The notes below the pieces were generated by a model. It was not told where the DNA came from, searched no databases, and saw only the letters and a list, made by a program, of their open reading frames with translations. A stretch of DNA of 64,000 bases. It comes from Elysia crispata (taxonomy: Eukaryota; Mollusca; Gastropoda; Plakobranchidae). Location of the stretch: positions 1,114,001 through 1,178,000 of the forward strand of contig JAWDGP010000286.1 in the NCBI GenBank assembly GCA_033675545.1, in the 5' to 3' direction. Within the stretch, counting starts at the first letter, position 1; the number at the start of each line of letters is the position of its first letter. Of the stretch, positions 1-13,417 are shown piece by piece. The position numbers were made by a program, and so were the translations under genes.

Positions 1-119
1 TGCTGAGATAATCATTAGCTTTTTGGCTCTTTTTCATTTCACTTTTCATACCTGTTTAACAACTGCTCTTTGAACAACTGGAGTAGTTTGAGGAGCACTC
101 ATCTTCGTCTCTTTAACAG

Positions 120-395
120 ATGGTGTGAAAAGGATGAGTCTTGGAGTTGGGCGAAAGGAAGTGTGCTCGTAAAAAATGAATCACGTGACCACTATTTTCA
201 TTGTTTTGTTTGCTTCTGTAACAAAAGAGCAAAAAAAAAATGCATGTATTTCTCTATTATTTGAGTCTCCGTGAAGAATTGATACAGTCTTTAACCATCT
301 CTTAATAATAAGTATTCTCATTCATATGTTTTCTTATATACAGCGATAGTGTTGATGAGTTGAAGGTGGATCCGCATTCACACGAGCCGGCGTAA
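120..395 (+). CDS. Possible last two exons of a gene entering from the left
   Basis: Two short exon-like pieces can be joined. Piece one is 120-168, after the acceptor ctctttaacag and before a donor gtaaaa. Piece two is 344-395, after ttcttatatacag and ending in TAA. Joined in phase they read GVKRMSLGVGRKEVCS then DSVDELKVDPHSHEPA and stop. A second reading of piece one (WCEKDESWSWAKGSVL) would instead stop almost at once in piece two. The splice motifs are visible, but I do not recognise the peptide and the rest of the gene lies outside the window. This could be chance. Confidence 0.25.
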
Positions 396-1574
396 ACAAA
401 CCCACGTTTTGATGATGTGGCGTGTAGATTTACGGTGAACTTTTTATTTAAGCTTCTGTGAAAAAATATCTCAGACTGCTGCTGTTGCAGATGTGCATGT
501 GTGAAAAAGTTATGAATGATCGATTCACAAGTGTATATAATTTATGACATTTTATTTATCAAAAAGTATTGTATTAAAAAAATGAATGTATTTATCCGTT
601 AGCAAATAGAAGAGATACATGAATTTAAAAGCAATAGTTATATATTAATTAAAACGCCTTTAAGTATATCTCCTTGATTGTAAGGGCCGATATAAAATGC
701 ATAATTATAATTGTGGTTTTAGGTTTGAAGGACTTTATTCTTTCATTTAAGTTGTATAACAATATATATGAGAAGAGAAAGAGACAGAAAATCATAATTA
801 GGGCCCAAAGCAATTTTTCATAGTATCCTTAAATCTTCTAAACATTTGTAAATGTTCTAGGGTGCAGAAAAAAGGAACACTAAATATATTGAACTATTTT
901 GATTAATAAAAAAATTTCAGGGGTTAAAAACTTTCTTTTAAGTGAAAAAGATAACTTATGCATTTAGTTTTCTTCGTTGTACAACAGGAATTGAATGGCA
1001 AAAGAGGTCTCATTCAAATGTTAAAACATAGATATTAAAAAAAAAAATATTCTGGATTCATCTTAACACTTCATAAGTAATAAGAATACTTGTAGATATT
1101 TCCACATTTCTATTCATAATCGCATACTGAAACTATTGAATGTAACATTCAAATTTATGAAAATTTGTTGCTTACTAAATGCCTCTTGAACTAGCAATAC
1201 AGCTTTCGTGGACAACTATCTTTGCGAATCATTTTATTATTGTTTAAAGTGAGGCTGTGAAGAGATAGAGAGAAAACTGTGGAGAGTGAAAAGAGCAGTT
1301 TATGATCGTACATCTTGGTAGTTAATTCCTTTCCAAATACTAATCTAGATGTAGATCAAATCTTAAGTTGCTAGTTTTGATAGTAATTATGTAGTTTTGA
1401 TAATAATTATGCTATAAGCAGCTCTTTTTCTTTTTAAAAAAGGCAGTCTCTCCCTTTTTCTCAGTTATCATATCTCTCTCCAGCTACTCCTGATTTTCCA
1501 TTGCATTACTCTTTAGCTCTCTATTAATGTCTTCTGTGTATTTCTCTCTGTCTTCGCATTTGACTCTAAAGTTA

Positions 1575-1576
<2 letters not shown>

Positions 1577-1635
<59 letters not shown>
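1577..1635. repeat. (CT)n microsatellite
   Basis: About 29 uninterrupted TC units. Open frames across it are Ser/Leu dipeptide artefacts. Confidence 0.97.
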
Positions 1636-1639
<4 letters not shown>

Positions 1640-1943
1640 CCTCTCACTCGATCCTTGTCTCTGTGTCTATCATTCTGTGAATGTTGTCCATGTAAGTTGT
1701 CTGTCATTTTTTTCTATCTTCTTGCCTGTTTGTCTATTTATACTATGCTTTTTGTGTTACACTCCTATCCGTACCTCTTTTCTCTCTCAATCTCTCTCTT
1801 TCTCTCGCCCACCTCTCTCGCTATTCTCCTCACGTCATGATTCTCCTCCCCTCCTTCTCATTATGTCCCTCCCAGTTCTTTATCACCCACACAAACATCC
1901 TCTCTTTGTGCATGTTTTCCTCTCCTTACCCCATTTTGTGTGA

Positions 1944-1947
<4 letters not shown>

Positions 1948-1999
<52 letters not shown>

Positions 2000-2011
2000 C
2001 CCCCCCCCCCC
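1948..2011. repeat. (CT)n tract running into a C homopolymer
   Basis: About 24 CT units end in a run of about 15 C. The arrangement is mirrored on the other strand by the G-run plus (GA)n tract 212 bases to the right. Confidence 0.95.
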
Positions 2012-2223
2012 TTTTCTCCCTCTTGCTCTTACTTGTGTTTCAATGCTATATCTCTGCTTGTCTCTTTCGTTCTTTTAAACACAAGTGGAAGTGAACTTGG
2101 ATAATTTTGTATTAAGTGAAATAAATTTCAGTTTACATTACGTGATATCGTCTATTTGCATAGAGTTTCTTCAATATCTCAAGGCGTCTGCAGAGTAATA
2201 TTACTATTCGAGAACGAGAGAAT

Positions 2224-2236
2224 GGGGGGGGGGGGG

Positions 2237-2298
<62 letters not shown>
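2224..2298. repeat. G homopolymer running into (GA)n
   Basis: Sixteen G followed by about 29 GA units. It is complementary in layout to the CT/C tract at 1948-2011. Confidence 0.95.
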
Positions 2299-2299
<1 letters not shown>

Positions 2300-3285
2300 G
2301 CAGACAGAAAGACCTACACGCAGGTACTGGATCTCATAAAGTGATTTTTATAATATATTAAATATATATACAATGTTTAATTCAAACTTAAATTGAATTA
2401 ACTGGTTTACCATCGCGAGATTTGTTTCTAAGGCTAAACGGAGAGTTTTCTATCTCTTCTTTCTGTGTTTCTGGTAGTCTTCTTATAAATTATTGTTCAG
2501 TACAACATACTCTGTAAGTAAACTAGAAAAGGACTTGGATGGCTTTTTATTTTTTTTTTTTACATTTTCGTGAGCAATGGGTCCTAGGTCTAGACCTAGA
2601 TCTAAGCTTTATCTGGGAAATTCTTGTAATTAATTTTATAGAAATTTTGATACAGATAGATTTTGGGTGTAATTTTTTTTTATTTGGTATGCATATTCGA
2701 CTGTGCAAATGCAAAATGCAAGCAAAGTTCAGCTTCATTAAATTTTGTTTGTTTTTCGTGTAATGCGAGGTGCATAAATTCATAATCTATGAAATAGGCC
2801 TATGTATACCTTTAACCGTTGGCCTAAAAGTGTCAGAAAATAAAAGCGAGGAACTCTCGCTGACTCTTTTACTTGTTTAGGAAAAAATATTCTTATGCTT
2901 TTTAAATAACTGAAGAAACTATGGTCTCCAGATATATTTTTTTTAAATAACTCCATGGCGTAGTTTAGTTCCGGTCAATTGTACTGCAAAAGACTAGCTT
3001 ACACACAAACAACATTCTTTTGTTGCAAACTGACACAAGTTTTGATTGTCTTAACTTTCCAATCCATGCATTAAGGTCGTACGGAGAAGCAAAACATTTA
3101 TAAACATTTCTAGATATCTAGATCTAGATTAAAATTAATTTTTTTTTTGTGTCACACACTGCATGTAATCTAGATCTCACACAATTCTAAATTCTACTGA
3201 AACTTTTTTTGTTTAATTGCATTTACTGACTTAGTGACTTACATTTGTTATAAACAGATTTCTAGATCTAATATCTATATCAAAG

Positions 3286-6200
3286 ATGCCAACATACGAA
3301 TTATCTGTGATATTGAAGGCGTTACAAAGGGTGAGATCGTCATGTTATACCTGTTTAATGTCTAAGACAAATAAGAGAAGCAAAAAGATTTAATGCACAC
3401 ATTCATGTTGAAAACAAAAACTACGTTAGACTCCTAGATTTACGTAATATTAGTTTCAGAAGTATCTTGAAAGGTTATAATCATCAGTTGCAATTTACAT
3501 TGTCAACAATTCACAATGCCAGGAATGCTTGCATTATTTTTTCAGCTGGGTAAAATTGTGCACATAGTGAAGGTTACAGTGATCAAGCTTAAACTTAGGC
3601 TATTGCAATCAATAGCCAGGTAAAATTGAAAGCCTTGAAAGATTATATTTTAAGCTTTCCATTTAATCATAATTATATCGCTCTCATTTGACATATATAT
3701 TTGTGTATTTTTTAAGTAAATCATCATTGCATAGACAACGGGGTTGAACATAGAACAGGTTAAAAATCACAAATTTATTCTCCATTTGTTTTCTCCTGCC
3801 AAATTATTCTTTCTCTTTTTCTCTATATATCTCAAACTTGTCAAGAACTAGTTTGAAGTTAAGTCAATCAAATTTGATGACCAAGTTTGAAATGGTAACC
3901 CTCATTTACAAAAAATTGAGGTTTATAATATTTATGGAATGACTCAGTCCACCACTTTTTTACATTTTTATTTTATTTTCCATGGAGACTTGTAGTAAGT
4001 TCCCATTAAGTCTGAGGAAATGATTTAGTAGATGGGATCCAACCCCATTGCTACTGCTAGATAGCCCAAGCCAGATTCAAAAGCATTATCGAGCTATCCT
4101 CCACTTCATCATATGTTAATGCTCTACTCAAAGGCTGCACTGGTATAGTCAAAAAGAAAAAAAAAGACAAAACAGAGAAATCCTGTAGATGTGAAATAAG
4201 AAAAAGATTTTACCAGTTTCAGTGTTGCGTTACTCCATCTTCAGCCATAGCGTTGTCTACTCTATATTTTATAGAATAGACTGTGAAAGTTTAGCTGTTA
4301 GTGAACAGCATTTACAACTGATTATATCAGAATGCTATGTAACAGTCAATTTTATTCAACATAAACACAAATTTAACAGCAAAACTTGTTTGCTCTCCAA
4401 AAAAAAATTAAATTATTTCAACTGCATTGCATACATTTCCAATTCTTATAAACTCTTGTGCATTCTTTCATTCAATGCCTTTCCAAATTTTCACAGCCCC
4501 AGCTGTCTGCAGCAGTGAAACGATGCTGTACCAACATCTTGGAGCAAGGAGGAATGATCCGTGGTATGGAGAATCTTGGTCTTAAGCCATTGCCTTACAA
4601 AATGTCTTCTCATGGCAGTAGGCATTATGAGGGCAAGTAAGTAAATTTTTTTTTAATGTTTCAAATATAGTTGAATTTGGTTACATCAACTTCTAAATCT
4701 AGTTTGGATTCTGTTTGAAGATTGCCATTGCTCAAGTTTTTATCTTGATATGCCTTATTAGCTCCTCAGATATCAGCTCCCACCATTGTTGTCTGTCGAC
4801 TTTGCAAATGACATTACCCAGAAGTATGAAAAAAAAAAGGTTGGGGAACTCTCTGCCATTAGGTAATGCACAGGTATTATTGAAATGAATACCCCACACT
4901 GGCTTATCTGCCACTGTGAGTTTGCAATGGCCTAAGGATGCAATCATGTTAACCCTGATGCTAAACTACTGGTCAATTTTTCAATGTTTATTGTCTGTCA
5001 TAACATTGATCTACATATCAAACAATGTTATTGTTTGCAAATGAGGGCACGCACATACACACACAAAAATAAGTGGACTGAAAATTAGTGAAACTAAGAT
5101 TAGGAAAAATGGGCGGACTGAATTGTTGATTTAATAAGCAAAAATGTATTAGTACATATGTATCAATATTGGAGGAACCATAAACAGTTTGTGACTTAAA
5201 AAGTATGTTCAAGGTAAGGGAATCCCTTAAAACTGATAATGAATTAAGTAAAGTGATCTGTACGTAATTGCAGGTTTGTACAGCACCAGGTCTTCCAGGC
5301 TAACCATGCTTTCTTTTTGTATAACATTCATATTCATGCCACTCTGGTTTCTGCAGAGAAAGCATTTGAGTCTATATGCTCTTGTAACGATCAAATTATC
5401 TCCCTTCCCATTCTAACACAATCCCTTGTCTCTCTCTCTCTCTCTCTCTGTGACTTCTATCAAAAGTTTATCATTAGAGCATTTAGAGATAGTGGAATAG
5501 TACTTTTGATTCCTTCCCATTCCACTTGTATGTGTGACCTCAGTCAAAAGTGCATCACTATAGTGATTTAAGCTAGCTAGAATTGTTCTTTTCATTATGT
5601 TAAGAGCTCTTTCATCCTCAAAAAAGAATTACAAAGTGTTGATGTGTGTACCAATTACAAACTGAAAAGAACATGACTTGTACATATGTATTTCCATGTT
5701 ATGCAATAATGAATGAAAGATTTAAAAGTGATTGATTTGCCTTTTTTTAATGTAAGCAGTGATAAAACAATTCATGACTAATCAACTCGTTTTCACTTTT
5801 GTATCAATCACCATATTATTGTAGATTTTACATTATATAATCCAACTGAAATACTAAGTCATTTCTTCATTCATCATGCCCTTGGACGTCTTATTCACAA
5901 GTGGCTTTTTGTTTCATGTCAGTGATTCTAGGCATTAGCTTTTGTCTACAATCATTAGTATGGAGGTGATAATTTCAAATTTGTTTTATGGAAAACTTGT
6001 AACCATGTGCAGAAGTCCAAGACTTGGTCCAAGTCATACACTTCAGTTGATCATCAGGGGATAACTTGAAGCTCACATGTTACAACAATGCATGATAAAA
6101 AAATTGTTTCAGACTGAACGCTGAAAAAGTAAGAAGTTTCATAGAGTGCTTTTAAAGGCAACCTGTCTGGCATAAATGAGATCATTAAATGATGGATTGA

Positions 6201-6614
6201 CTATCCATAGTATTTGATCACTCCTTAAACTGCAAATTTAATTTTTTTCCACTATAGTTGATTTTTTTTTTTGGGGGGGTGGGGGGGGTGGTAGACTACT
6301 ATAGCGATTAAACACACTTTGGTTTCTTTTCTTTTAGCTATTTTATATTTTATACTCTTATACCCAGCTACATCTTGATTAAGTTTGACGGGTCAACGAA
6401 TCTTCCAAAATTGATAGAAGAACCTATGAAAAGAGACTCTGATGTGATTCGCCAGACTGTGTTTGCAGAGCGTGAGTGGGTTCCACCATGCTTAATGGAG
6501 CCATGCCACTTTGGAGAAATTCAAAATCCTGACCACGAGAAAAGTATTTGGTGGTCACGTGTTAATCGCAGATATGTTCGTTGGGAAAGAAGAAAGAAAG
6601 AGAACCAGTGTTAG
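3286..6614 (+). CDS. MRPS6: Mitochondrial ribosomal protein bS6m
   Basis: Complete three-exon gene: 3286-3330, 4497-4636 and 6368-6614, which join in phase to 143 codons plus TAG. Every intron is GT...AG. The protein begins MPTYELSVILKALQR and continues with ILEQGGMIRGMENLG, LKPLPYKMSSHGSRHYEGNY and DVIRQTVF. These are the bS6 ferredoxin-like fold segments and match my memory of animal MRPS6 (MPRYELALILKAMQR, RDLENLGERALPYR, DVIRGN). It belongs to the small subunit of the mitochondrial ribosome, next to bS18m at the platform, binding 12S rRNA. The length suits the family (about 125 in human). The C-terminal tail after EREW is longer than human and basic (RRYVRWERRKKENQ). The ATG was chosen because the family motif begins on it. 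Intron 2 carries a degenerate duplicated block (5402-5570). Confidence 0.95.
5402..5570. repeat. Diverged tandem duplication in MRPS6 intron 2
   Basis: Two blocks share cccttcccatt followed by tgtgac-t-c-tcaaaagt--atcA-ta. The first block, 5402-5500, holds a short (CT)n insert. The second is 5512-5570. They are clearly related but decayed. Confidence 0.5.
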
Positions 6615-6718
6615 ATTATTTGTGCAATGAGGATTTGTACATACATTTTTATATTATATATTGTGTTGCTTTAGAACAAATGTGACTGCAAGGAGAAGAA
6701 AGTATCCTGACAAGGAGA

Positions 6719-6724
6719 AATAAA
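6719..6724 (+). promoter_or_regulatory. Likely poly(A) signal of MRPS6
   Basis: AATAAA 105 bases after the stop codon. This gives a short 3' UTR, normal for a ribosomal-protein gene. Further AATAAA words follow near 7186 and 7230, so alternative ends are possible. Confidence 0.5.
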
Positions 6725-7693
6725 GCATGGTGGTAGTTTATTGATTAATGTTTGATGATGTTGTCAAATAGTACTGAACTACATTTTTCAATTATGACAT
6801 CATTTTGATGTGAAATTTAGAGTATCATTCATGTACTGTGTATAGGTAGAATATTTCACCACAATGCAAAATAAGACATTTTAAATGGAGAGATGAAAGA
6901 CACAGATGCAAAGCAGCCTGCTGCCATTGTAAGAGAGTGCCAGAGCACTTCTAATGGAAGTCATTTTTTTCAAATTGGTTTTGTAAGGTGAAAATTGGAA
7001 TGGAAGGTTTTTACCTCTTTATTAATGTGTGTTAATGAATTTTGTATACTTTAACCTTTTAAGTTTAACATGGGAAAATCCAGTTTTAGTCTCATATTCA
7101 TTTCTCATGTGAGAAAAAAATTGTTTGATTAGATGAATCAGTGTTAGGGACAGCAGTAATCAATTGACAGAATTTTATTTGGCAAATAAATGACTATTTT
7201 ATGCCCTTGAAAATTTTATAAATTATTGAAATAAATATAAAAAAAAGTCAGATCATAATGCTCTTGTTTTCTAAAAAAACTAATGCGCAAAATTTACAAA
7301 CGAAAATAAATTTGTGACATGTTTTTAAAAATATTTTTTTTATTGTTGTATTTTTCTTAATTGGTTGTTCAGCTTTCAGGTTTTTTTTTCTATCTCCTTT
7401 ATTTATCAAGATAATATGGGTGGCTAGTATATTTTATTTCAAAAAGTTCTTAACTTTAATTTTTAATAAAATTACAATTGATATTGGAAATATTATGATT
7501 GTGAAAAAATGACCTGAATTTAACAACATTGTTGGCTGGTTCGATCAAAGAGATAGCACATCTTGGCAGTCACCCTGAACTACAAGAGTTGTCTCCATCC
7601 GCTTCTGATCTTAGCTAATTGAAGATTTCTAACAGACTTGTGGACTTTCACACCTCTGATTGCACCATGCAAAACTTCAAAGATAAAGTGATA

Positions 7694-8181
7694 CGGTCGA
7701 GTCCGCTTATTTCGAAGTCATTCGGATAAGAAAGGGACTTCGAATTATCCCAAATTCGAATTATCAGAATACTAAGAGCTAGAGAGTTAAAAAAAAAGTG
7801 CATGACAGATCAGAAATTTCGTACAAGTGAGCAGGGGGATGGGGGGTGGAGCTAACCTCTTTCTCTCTTGTAGCCTTATTGCAAACTCTTGACTGTAACG
7901 TAAGTGGGCAAACACACAAACACACACACCAGAATCACTTGCCACGCGGAGCATAGCACTACAAGTACTTTGTTTTACAAGCCTGGAAAAGTGCTTTAAA
8001 TGTTTCAGAATAAAAAAATCACACAAAAATTGGTTCTAATTAACCGTATCATTATTTCAAATTTCGAACTAACCAATATTTTTTAATACAGCTTAAATAG
8101 AGAAATATTCGGTAAAATTAAACGACTTCGAAATATCCAAGAATTCGAACTATTCAGATTCAAATTATTTGGACTCAACTG
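7694..8181. mobile_element. Non-autonomous pogo-like (Tc1/mariner superfamily) MITE
   Basis: The left end CGGTCGAGTCCGCTTATTTC and the right end read on the minus strand, CAGTTGAGTCCAAATAATTT, are imperfect inverted copies. TA dinucleotides flank both ends (7692-7693 and 8182-8183). Inner parts also pair loosely around the repeated TTCGAA words. The C(A/G)GTNGAGTCC terminus plus TA duplication is the pattern of pogo/Tigger-type elements. No transposase is encoded in the 488 bp, so it is a deletion derivative or MITE. The mismatched termini suggest it is old. Confidence 0.75.
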
Positions 8182-10800
8182 TAGTTTTTTGAAAGGCATC
8201 TATGGATAAACAAATCTAAATGTATGTAATTAATACAAACTTTGAAAATTCTGTGAAAACTCAACATCAAGAATCCAGAAAGTTTGGAAGGGTACCTGGA
8301 TAATCAAGATAGTTTTGTTGAAAGAGAATGGAAAGGGAAGAACTTTTCATAATGGGTAATTAAAAATCTCAATAACAGTTGATAAAATTGAATAATATGT
8401 ACTACTAGGCAAAAAAACTGAACTTTTTGTTTTGTCACCCTTTCTTAGCCATAACCATCTCATCTCACTTTACCTGGCAGCAGCGAACCAAATTTTTTCA
8501 TGCATGTATTCAAATTTTTACTCCCGTCTCTGAATTTGCTTGAGTTCAGTTAGTCAATCTACATGACCGATTGGATCAACACCATCATACTCTGCTATAC
8601 AAAAATTACGCTGACCGTCCCAGCATTGGTAGTTTTAGTAGGCCGATATCACTAAGGCTCAACAATGTGAAAGAATAATCAAAATTAATGCTTTTCAGTA
8701 TTGAAAAAAAGTAAACTCAAATAATCAGATCTGTTCTTTAGCCTTCAATCTATATTTTTTCATTTAGCTTTAAAAAGTCAATTACTAAGTAAATGGATCA
8801 GATTTGAACTTGACCATATTTGCATATTCTCAAGTTAGATTATAACTTTCAAGACTAAGGCAAAATGTACTGTCCTAGACAATCCAGCAACTGTTGAACA
8901 CAGATATTCTGGGAAAAAGACTGATCTCCAAACTCTTCCATCTGTATTCATATTGGAGCTTTCTTTAAAAAGTAAAATTCCACAAATAAATAATCGTTTT
9001 CCAATAAATTTTGTTTTGTTTTTATAGTTTATAATACATATACTGTGGCTTTTCATGGCTCACTTCAAATTTTTTTCTATCATTTTGGATAGATCTTCAA
9101 GCTGAGTGATACTGCATATACTATAAAAAAAAAAAAGTGTTGTTTGCACGCATAGGTTGTCTGCAAGTCGGTATTTGATTAGCTACAGTTCAGGAATAGG
9201 TACACTGTAAAGAGTAATTGTGATATAACATTTTTTTCGCCAGTCTTCCTGCTTCAACAAAGAGGTATCCCAGACAATGGTGTTTTATGCTTTGCTAATC
9301 GACTTAACAGCTTCAGATTCTATTATGTCACATTTGGTATTTTTTAAGCTAAGATCTGAAAGTTTGATATTTTTCTAAACACCTCATCATTACTTATGAA
9401 AAAATAAGTCTCTTTCGCAACCTTTATCTACCACATGTCAGATTTCTAGTATATCATTTAGGTACATGTATAGATAAAGATGCCTTTGAAGAGAGAGATT
9501 AGACTTAAACACAGATTTTTCAGAGATCGCTGTGACTTCCACTTTGATTGTAGATCTAAATAAGACTTGTTGCACTCATAGTCACACATATGGTGATTAG
9601 AGCCTTGTTTCAACTTCATCTTGTTCTTCTTAATAAAGCCTTTAAGCACAGTATTCCATCCTCAAGATCAATCATTGTGTGGAAGATATAGACTATTTTA
9701 TTACATGTACTTAAACACCAACACAAAATATTCAATGACGATTATTGTGCATGCAGAGCGCAATAATAATAATCTCTTAAAGTATCATAATATGACATCT
9801 GGGTGAATTATGAATATTTATAGTATACCAGAAACAGAAGTGTTAAAAATAAAGATAAAATGGTGTTAGAACTAAGGCTTCTTTAACCATTGATATCTTT
9901 TACAAAGGCCGCATTATTACTGTGAATCGTGCATGACATTCGTATAAGTTATCAAGCCGCTTGAAGAAGTGTCCTTCACTCTCTGGGTAAGGACATAATA
10001 TATACATATATTATATGTATATAATTATGTGTATGTATAAAGGCTTCTTATTTATGAAACGAGCCGTTGATTCTTATTACTTTTAAACATTCCCAGCTCA
10101 GCAATCATTTCAAGTCGCTAGATGTCGATTCTCTTGGCAGAATGTGCGAGAAAGTATACTAATAGTGTATTAATTTACTATTAACTCGGGCACGGTAGAG
10201 TCACCTTCCACAAAATAGCTGCAGAACTATTTTTTTTTATCTTCATTTATGTACATCTGCGTTTTAATTTTCAGTCATGTAACAATTGTATGATACCGAG
10301 TTTTTATTCGACAGGTCGCATTTCCGCTTTTTAATTAAAGTATTTGTCATAAAAATATTTCAGCTTCATGTGCTGGCAGGTGAAGTAAACACTCTTCGAA
10401 GAGCCTTCGAACCTTCTAGTTAAGCAGTTATTACAATTAGTGAAAATAAACCATTTCCTGTCTTGAGTAACTCAGGTGATCGACTATGCAGTATGTTATT
10501 CTTTTCTTGCAGCTGTTTGTTACAGATTGCAAGAGAGTTTGAATCAACATAAAGCCGTTCATAAGACCTCGAGCCTAACAATAAAGTGAAATTCGTTGTT
10601 AAGTTTAGAAATCACATGATTCGGTACTTGTGTATGTATCGAGTATACAGAGTTGGCGCACAGGGGAATAAAGTTATTGGCGCCTATTAGCAGCTGTTCA
10701 GTTACCGATCCTTGCCACTTCTGGTAAATAGTGACATATTGTTACATGTTTACATGTATGTTTTTAATTAGGCGCAATTACTTGGGGGAGGAAAAGGGGA

Positions 10801-10838
10801 TTTTTTTTTTTTTTTTTTTTTTGGGGGGGGGGGGGGGG
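10801..10838. repeat. T22 followed by G16
   Basis: A pure T run changes abruptly to a pure G run and then gagaga. It lies in intergenic DNA. Confidence 0.95.
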
Positions 10839-12278
10839 AGAGACACGTATGGCTTCATCAAGGTAGCAGGGTGTAGTGCGCCTTCATATCTTTCCTTGTT
10901 ACATGTGTATTAAAATACATGTGCATGCATTTCGTTCCTGTTCCTAATGATTACCTAATCATCAGTGGGCCTGGTAATTCAACTAGAGCATGGCTAATGT
11001 ATAGGCCTACACGACACGAAAAAACGTGTTTTGTTTTGTTTTTGTTTTTGAAACTCAATGTTCAGTTAAATATTTAAGAAAAAGTTCTAAGATTGTTTCT
11101 CTTCTTAATTATTTTTACGGATGCTTCTTCTACAACATAGTAATAATTTATAGTAGGCCTACATGTATAAGTGAGTATGAAACAGGCTTTGTCGTCTATC
11201 CTTAAGTTAAATGCTAACGTGCTCGGACCAGTATGGAACTTGAACGCTCTACTTATGACGACCTTATGCTGTGAAGTGAAGTACGATAAGCCATGCTCAA
11301 ATCGGCTCTAAATTCATCAGTCAGTACGGGTATAGAAAAGATATCTCTCTAAAGAATTAAGTGCAGCAGTGCTGACATCAGTAAAAAAAAAACAAACAAT
11401 TTCAGGTTGTTGTTTCATTTCCTTTTAAACAATAGGCCAATCAGTTGTGAAGTCTTCATCGAGGATAAAAAGAATACAAATAACAATTCCCTGTCGTTAT
11501 CTGAGTAATACTAAAACCAGATACGTGAACCCGGTATATTTGTATCAACATAATTATGTCGCTGTTCAGCCTAAATAGAACTAACTAAAGTACATGTGTA
11601 CTTAAAATGCAACCCTCAGGTAATCCCTATTCTTCTCTAGTTCTAGCGAAGCCAAAGATGGATAAGTCAACGTTTAAAGGCTTTGATTGTAACCATCCTT
11701 TTCGCTTTAGTTGGTTGCTCAAAACTCAATCTGTTAGGCCTAATTTATGTATCATGATAACTAACTTGATAAATTGTGCCCTTAGAACAAGATAACTTAG
11801 AATACAGAACAACGAAATTATTAGGATACTTTGCTTATGGTTTGACTTAAAATCAAACGTTACGGTTTGGTTTTTTTAATCACTCCCCCACTTCTCTAAA
11901 GCACACCTTTGTGAAAAGGTTTCAGTTATATCTCCAGTTTGGAAGGAGGTTGTGCAATGAGAGAAGAAAGTTTCAAAAGAAAGAATAACGAAAGTTGTAT
12001 TTAATCTATAAATTTGCATTCAAAGTTCCTAAACCTGGATACGATGTGCAAGTGCATAAGTTAACCATGTTAACTACAACTGTGCCTTGGATTCTCGATA
12101 ACACTTCAGACTGAATCATTGGATTTCTAAGTCCTGGCTATAGTAATCTATCCCAAAAATGGCTTTTTTAAAATATTTTGTTTTTGTTTTGTTCTAGTAC
12201 GCGTATTCCAATTGTTAAAAAAAACAAAAATGTTATTGTTAGTTTTTAATCATGTTGGTTAATAATATTATGAACACC

Positions 12279-12283
<5 letters not shown>

Positions 12284-12342
<59 letters not shown>
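12284..12342. repeat. (TA)n microsatellite
   Basis: About 29 uninterrupted TA units. Confidence 0.97.
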
Positions 12343-12344
<2 letters not shown>

Positions 12345-13307
12345 GAGCTTTTTGAAGATAATTTACAAATGACATGGAAATTTAAATATAATCGGAGATT
12401 TCATTTTGGTAAAAAATGTACATTTGAAATAAATTTTATACATTGCATAATGCCGTGCATACTTCCAGAAGGTCCACATTTTCATTTCACATTCAACCGA
12501 CATCTGATGCTTTTTCAAATATAAAATTTTTGCCAGAGATCAGCATCGATGGATTCAATTTTGTTAAAATTATACATGTACTTGTTTAGACTTCGAGACA
12601 AGATTCATAAGCTGAATCTAGATCTGGATACTGAGGAACCCTTTTTTCTTTACCACTGCTAGGGTCCAAGGGTCTTCATAGACCCATTGACTTAGAGCCC
12701 CATGTGTCAACTTGAACTAACTTTATTGATCAACAATGTTGATTAAAACAGTCATCAAAGTAATGAAACTGAACGGATTCCCCGTTTATGTTCCAAAACG
12801 TTCCGAATACTATATACATGTATATAACAAGAACAATCATTTGAAACTTAATGTACCATTGAGCATTTGTTAGCAATGATAGAATTATAAATTCAAAGAA
12901 TCCCAAACCATGACTGTCTACAGTAGCGGGTTAGTTAAAATGAGAATCACTGAAAAATTGGTAGTGGTAGGCCTACAGAATAACCGTCTACATTTAGTCC
13001 ATCAATTAAACTGTACCTCAAACCCACATGACACCAGAGACAACGTTACTGCAAAAATCTTTTTTTTTTTTTTTCTTTTACCAGAGTTTGCAAGGTTGCA
13101 CAATTATGGACGTAATGATAAAAAATCATTCACGGTTGGGAAGCATAATTATGGGTTAGACCTTTTGCAAATGAGAGGAATGATATACCGTAAGGGAAAG
13201 AGGAAATGAAAGCAAAATCACCACCTGGGGCTCCTTCTCATATCATTCTGGTTTCCTTGGATTTGAGTGCTAAACGTGTACCGAGCAATCTTCATAAGGT
13301 CGGGTGA

Positions 13308-13417
<110 letters not shown>

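Larger units (their letters stand above)
396..3285. other. Intergenic, AT-rich, with CT/GA microsatellites
   Basis: No coding potential beyond translated simple repeats. It holds the long CT tract at 1577-1635, the CT-plus-C tract at 1948-2011 and the G-plus-GA tract at 2224-2298, listed separately. From about 2590 to 3280 it is rich in copies of the palindromic word TCTAGATCTAGA and near variants. The start of the downstream MRPS6 gene falls right after this cluster. No TATA box could be assigned. Confidence 0.6.

Noticed and set aside
1513-2344. Open frames of 60-140 codons on both strands
   Set aside because: They are Ser-Leu, Arg-Glu or Cys-Leu translations of CT/GA microsatellites and their flanks. 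The same applies at 13218-13433, 14992-15255, 15252-15461, 47753-48004, 54085-54288 and 57009-57309.
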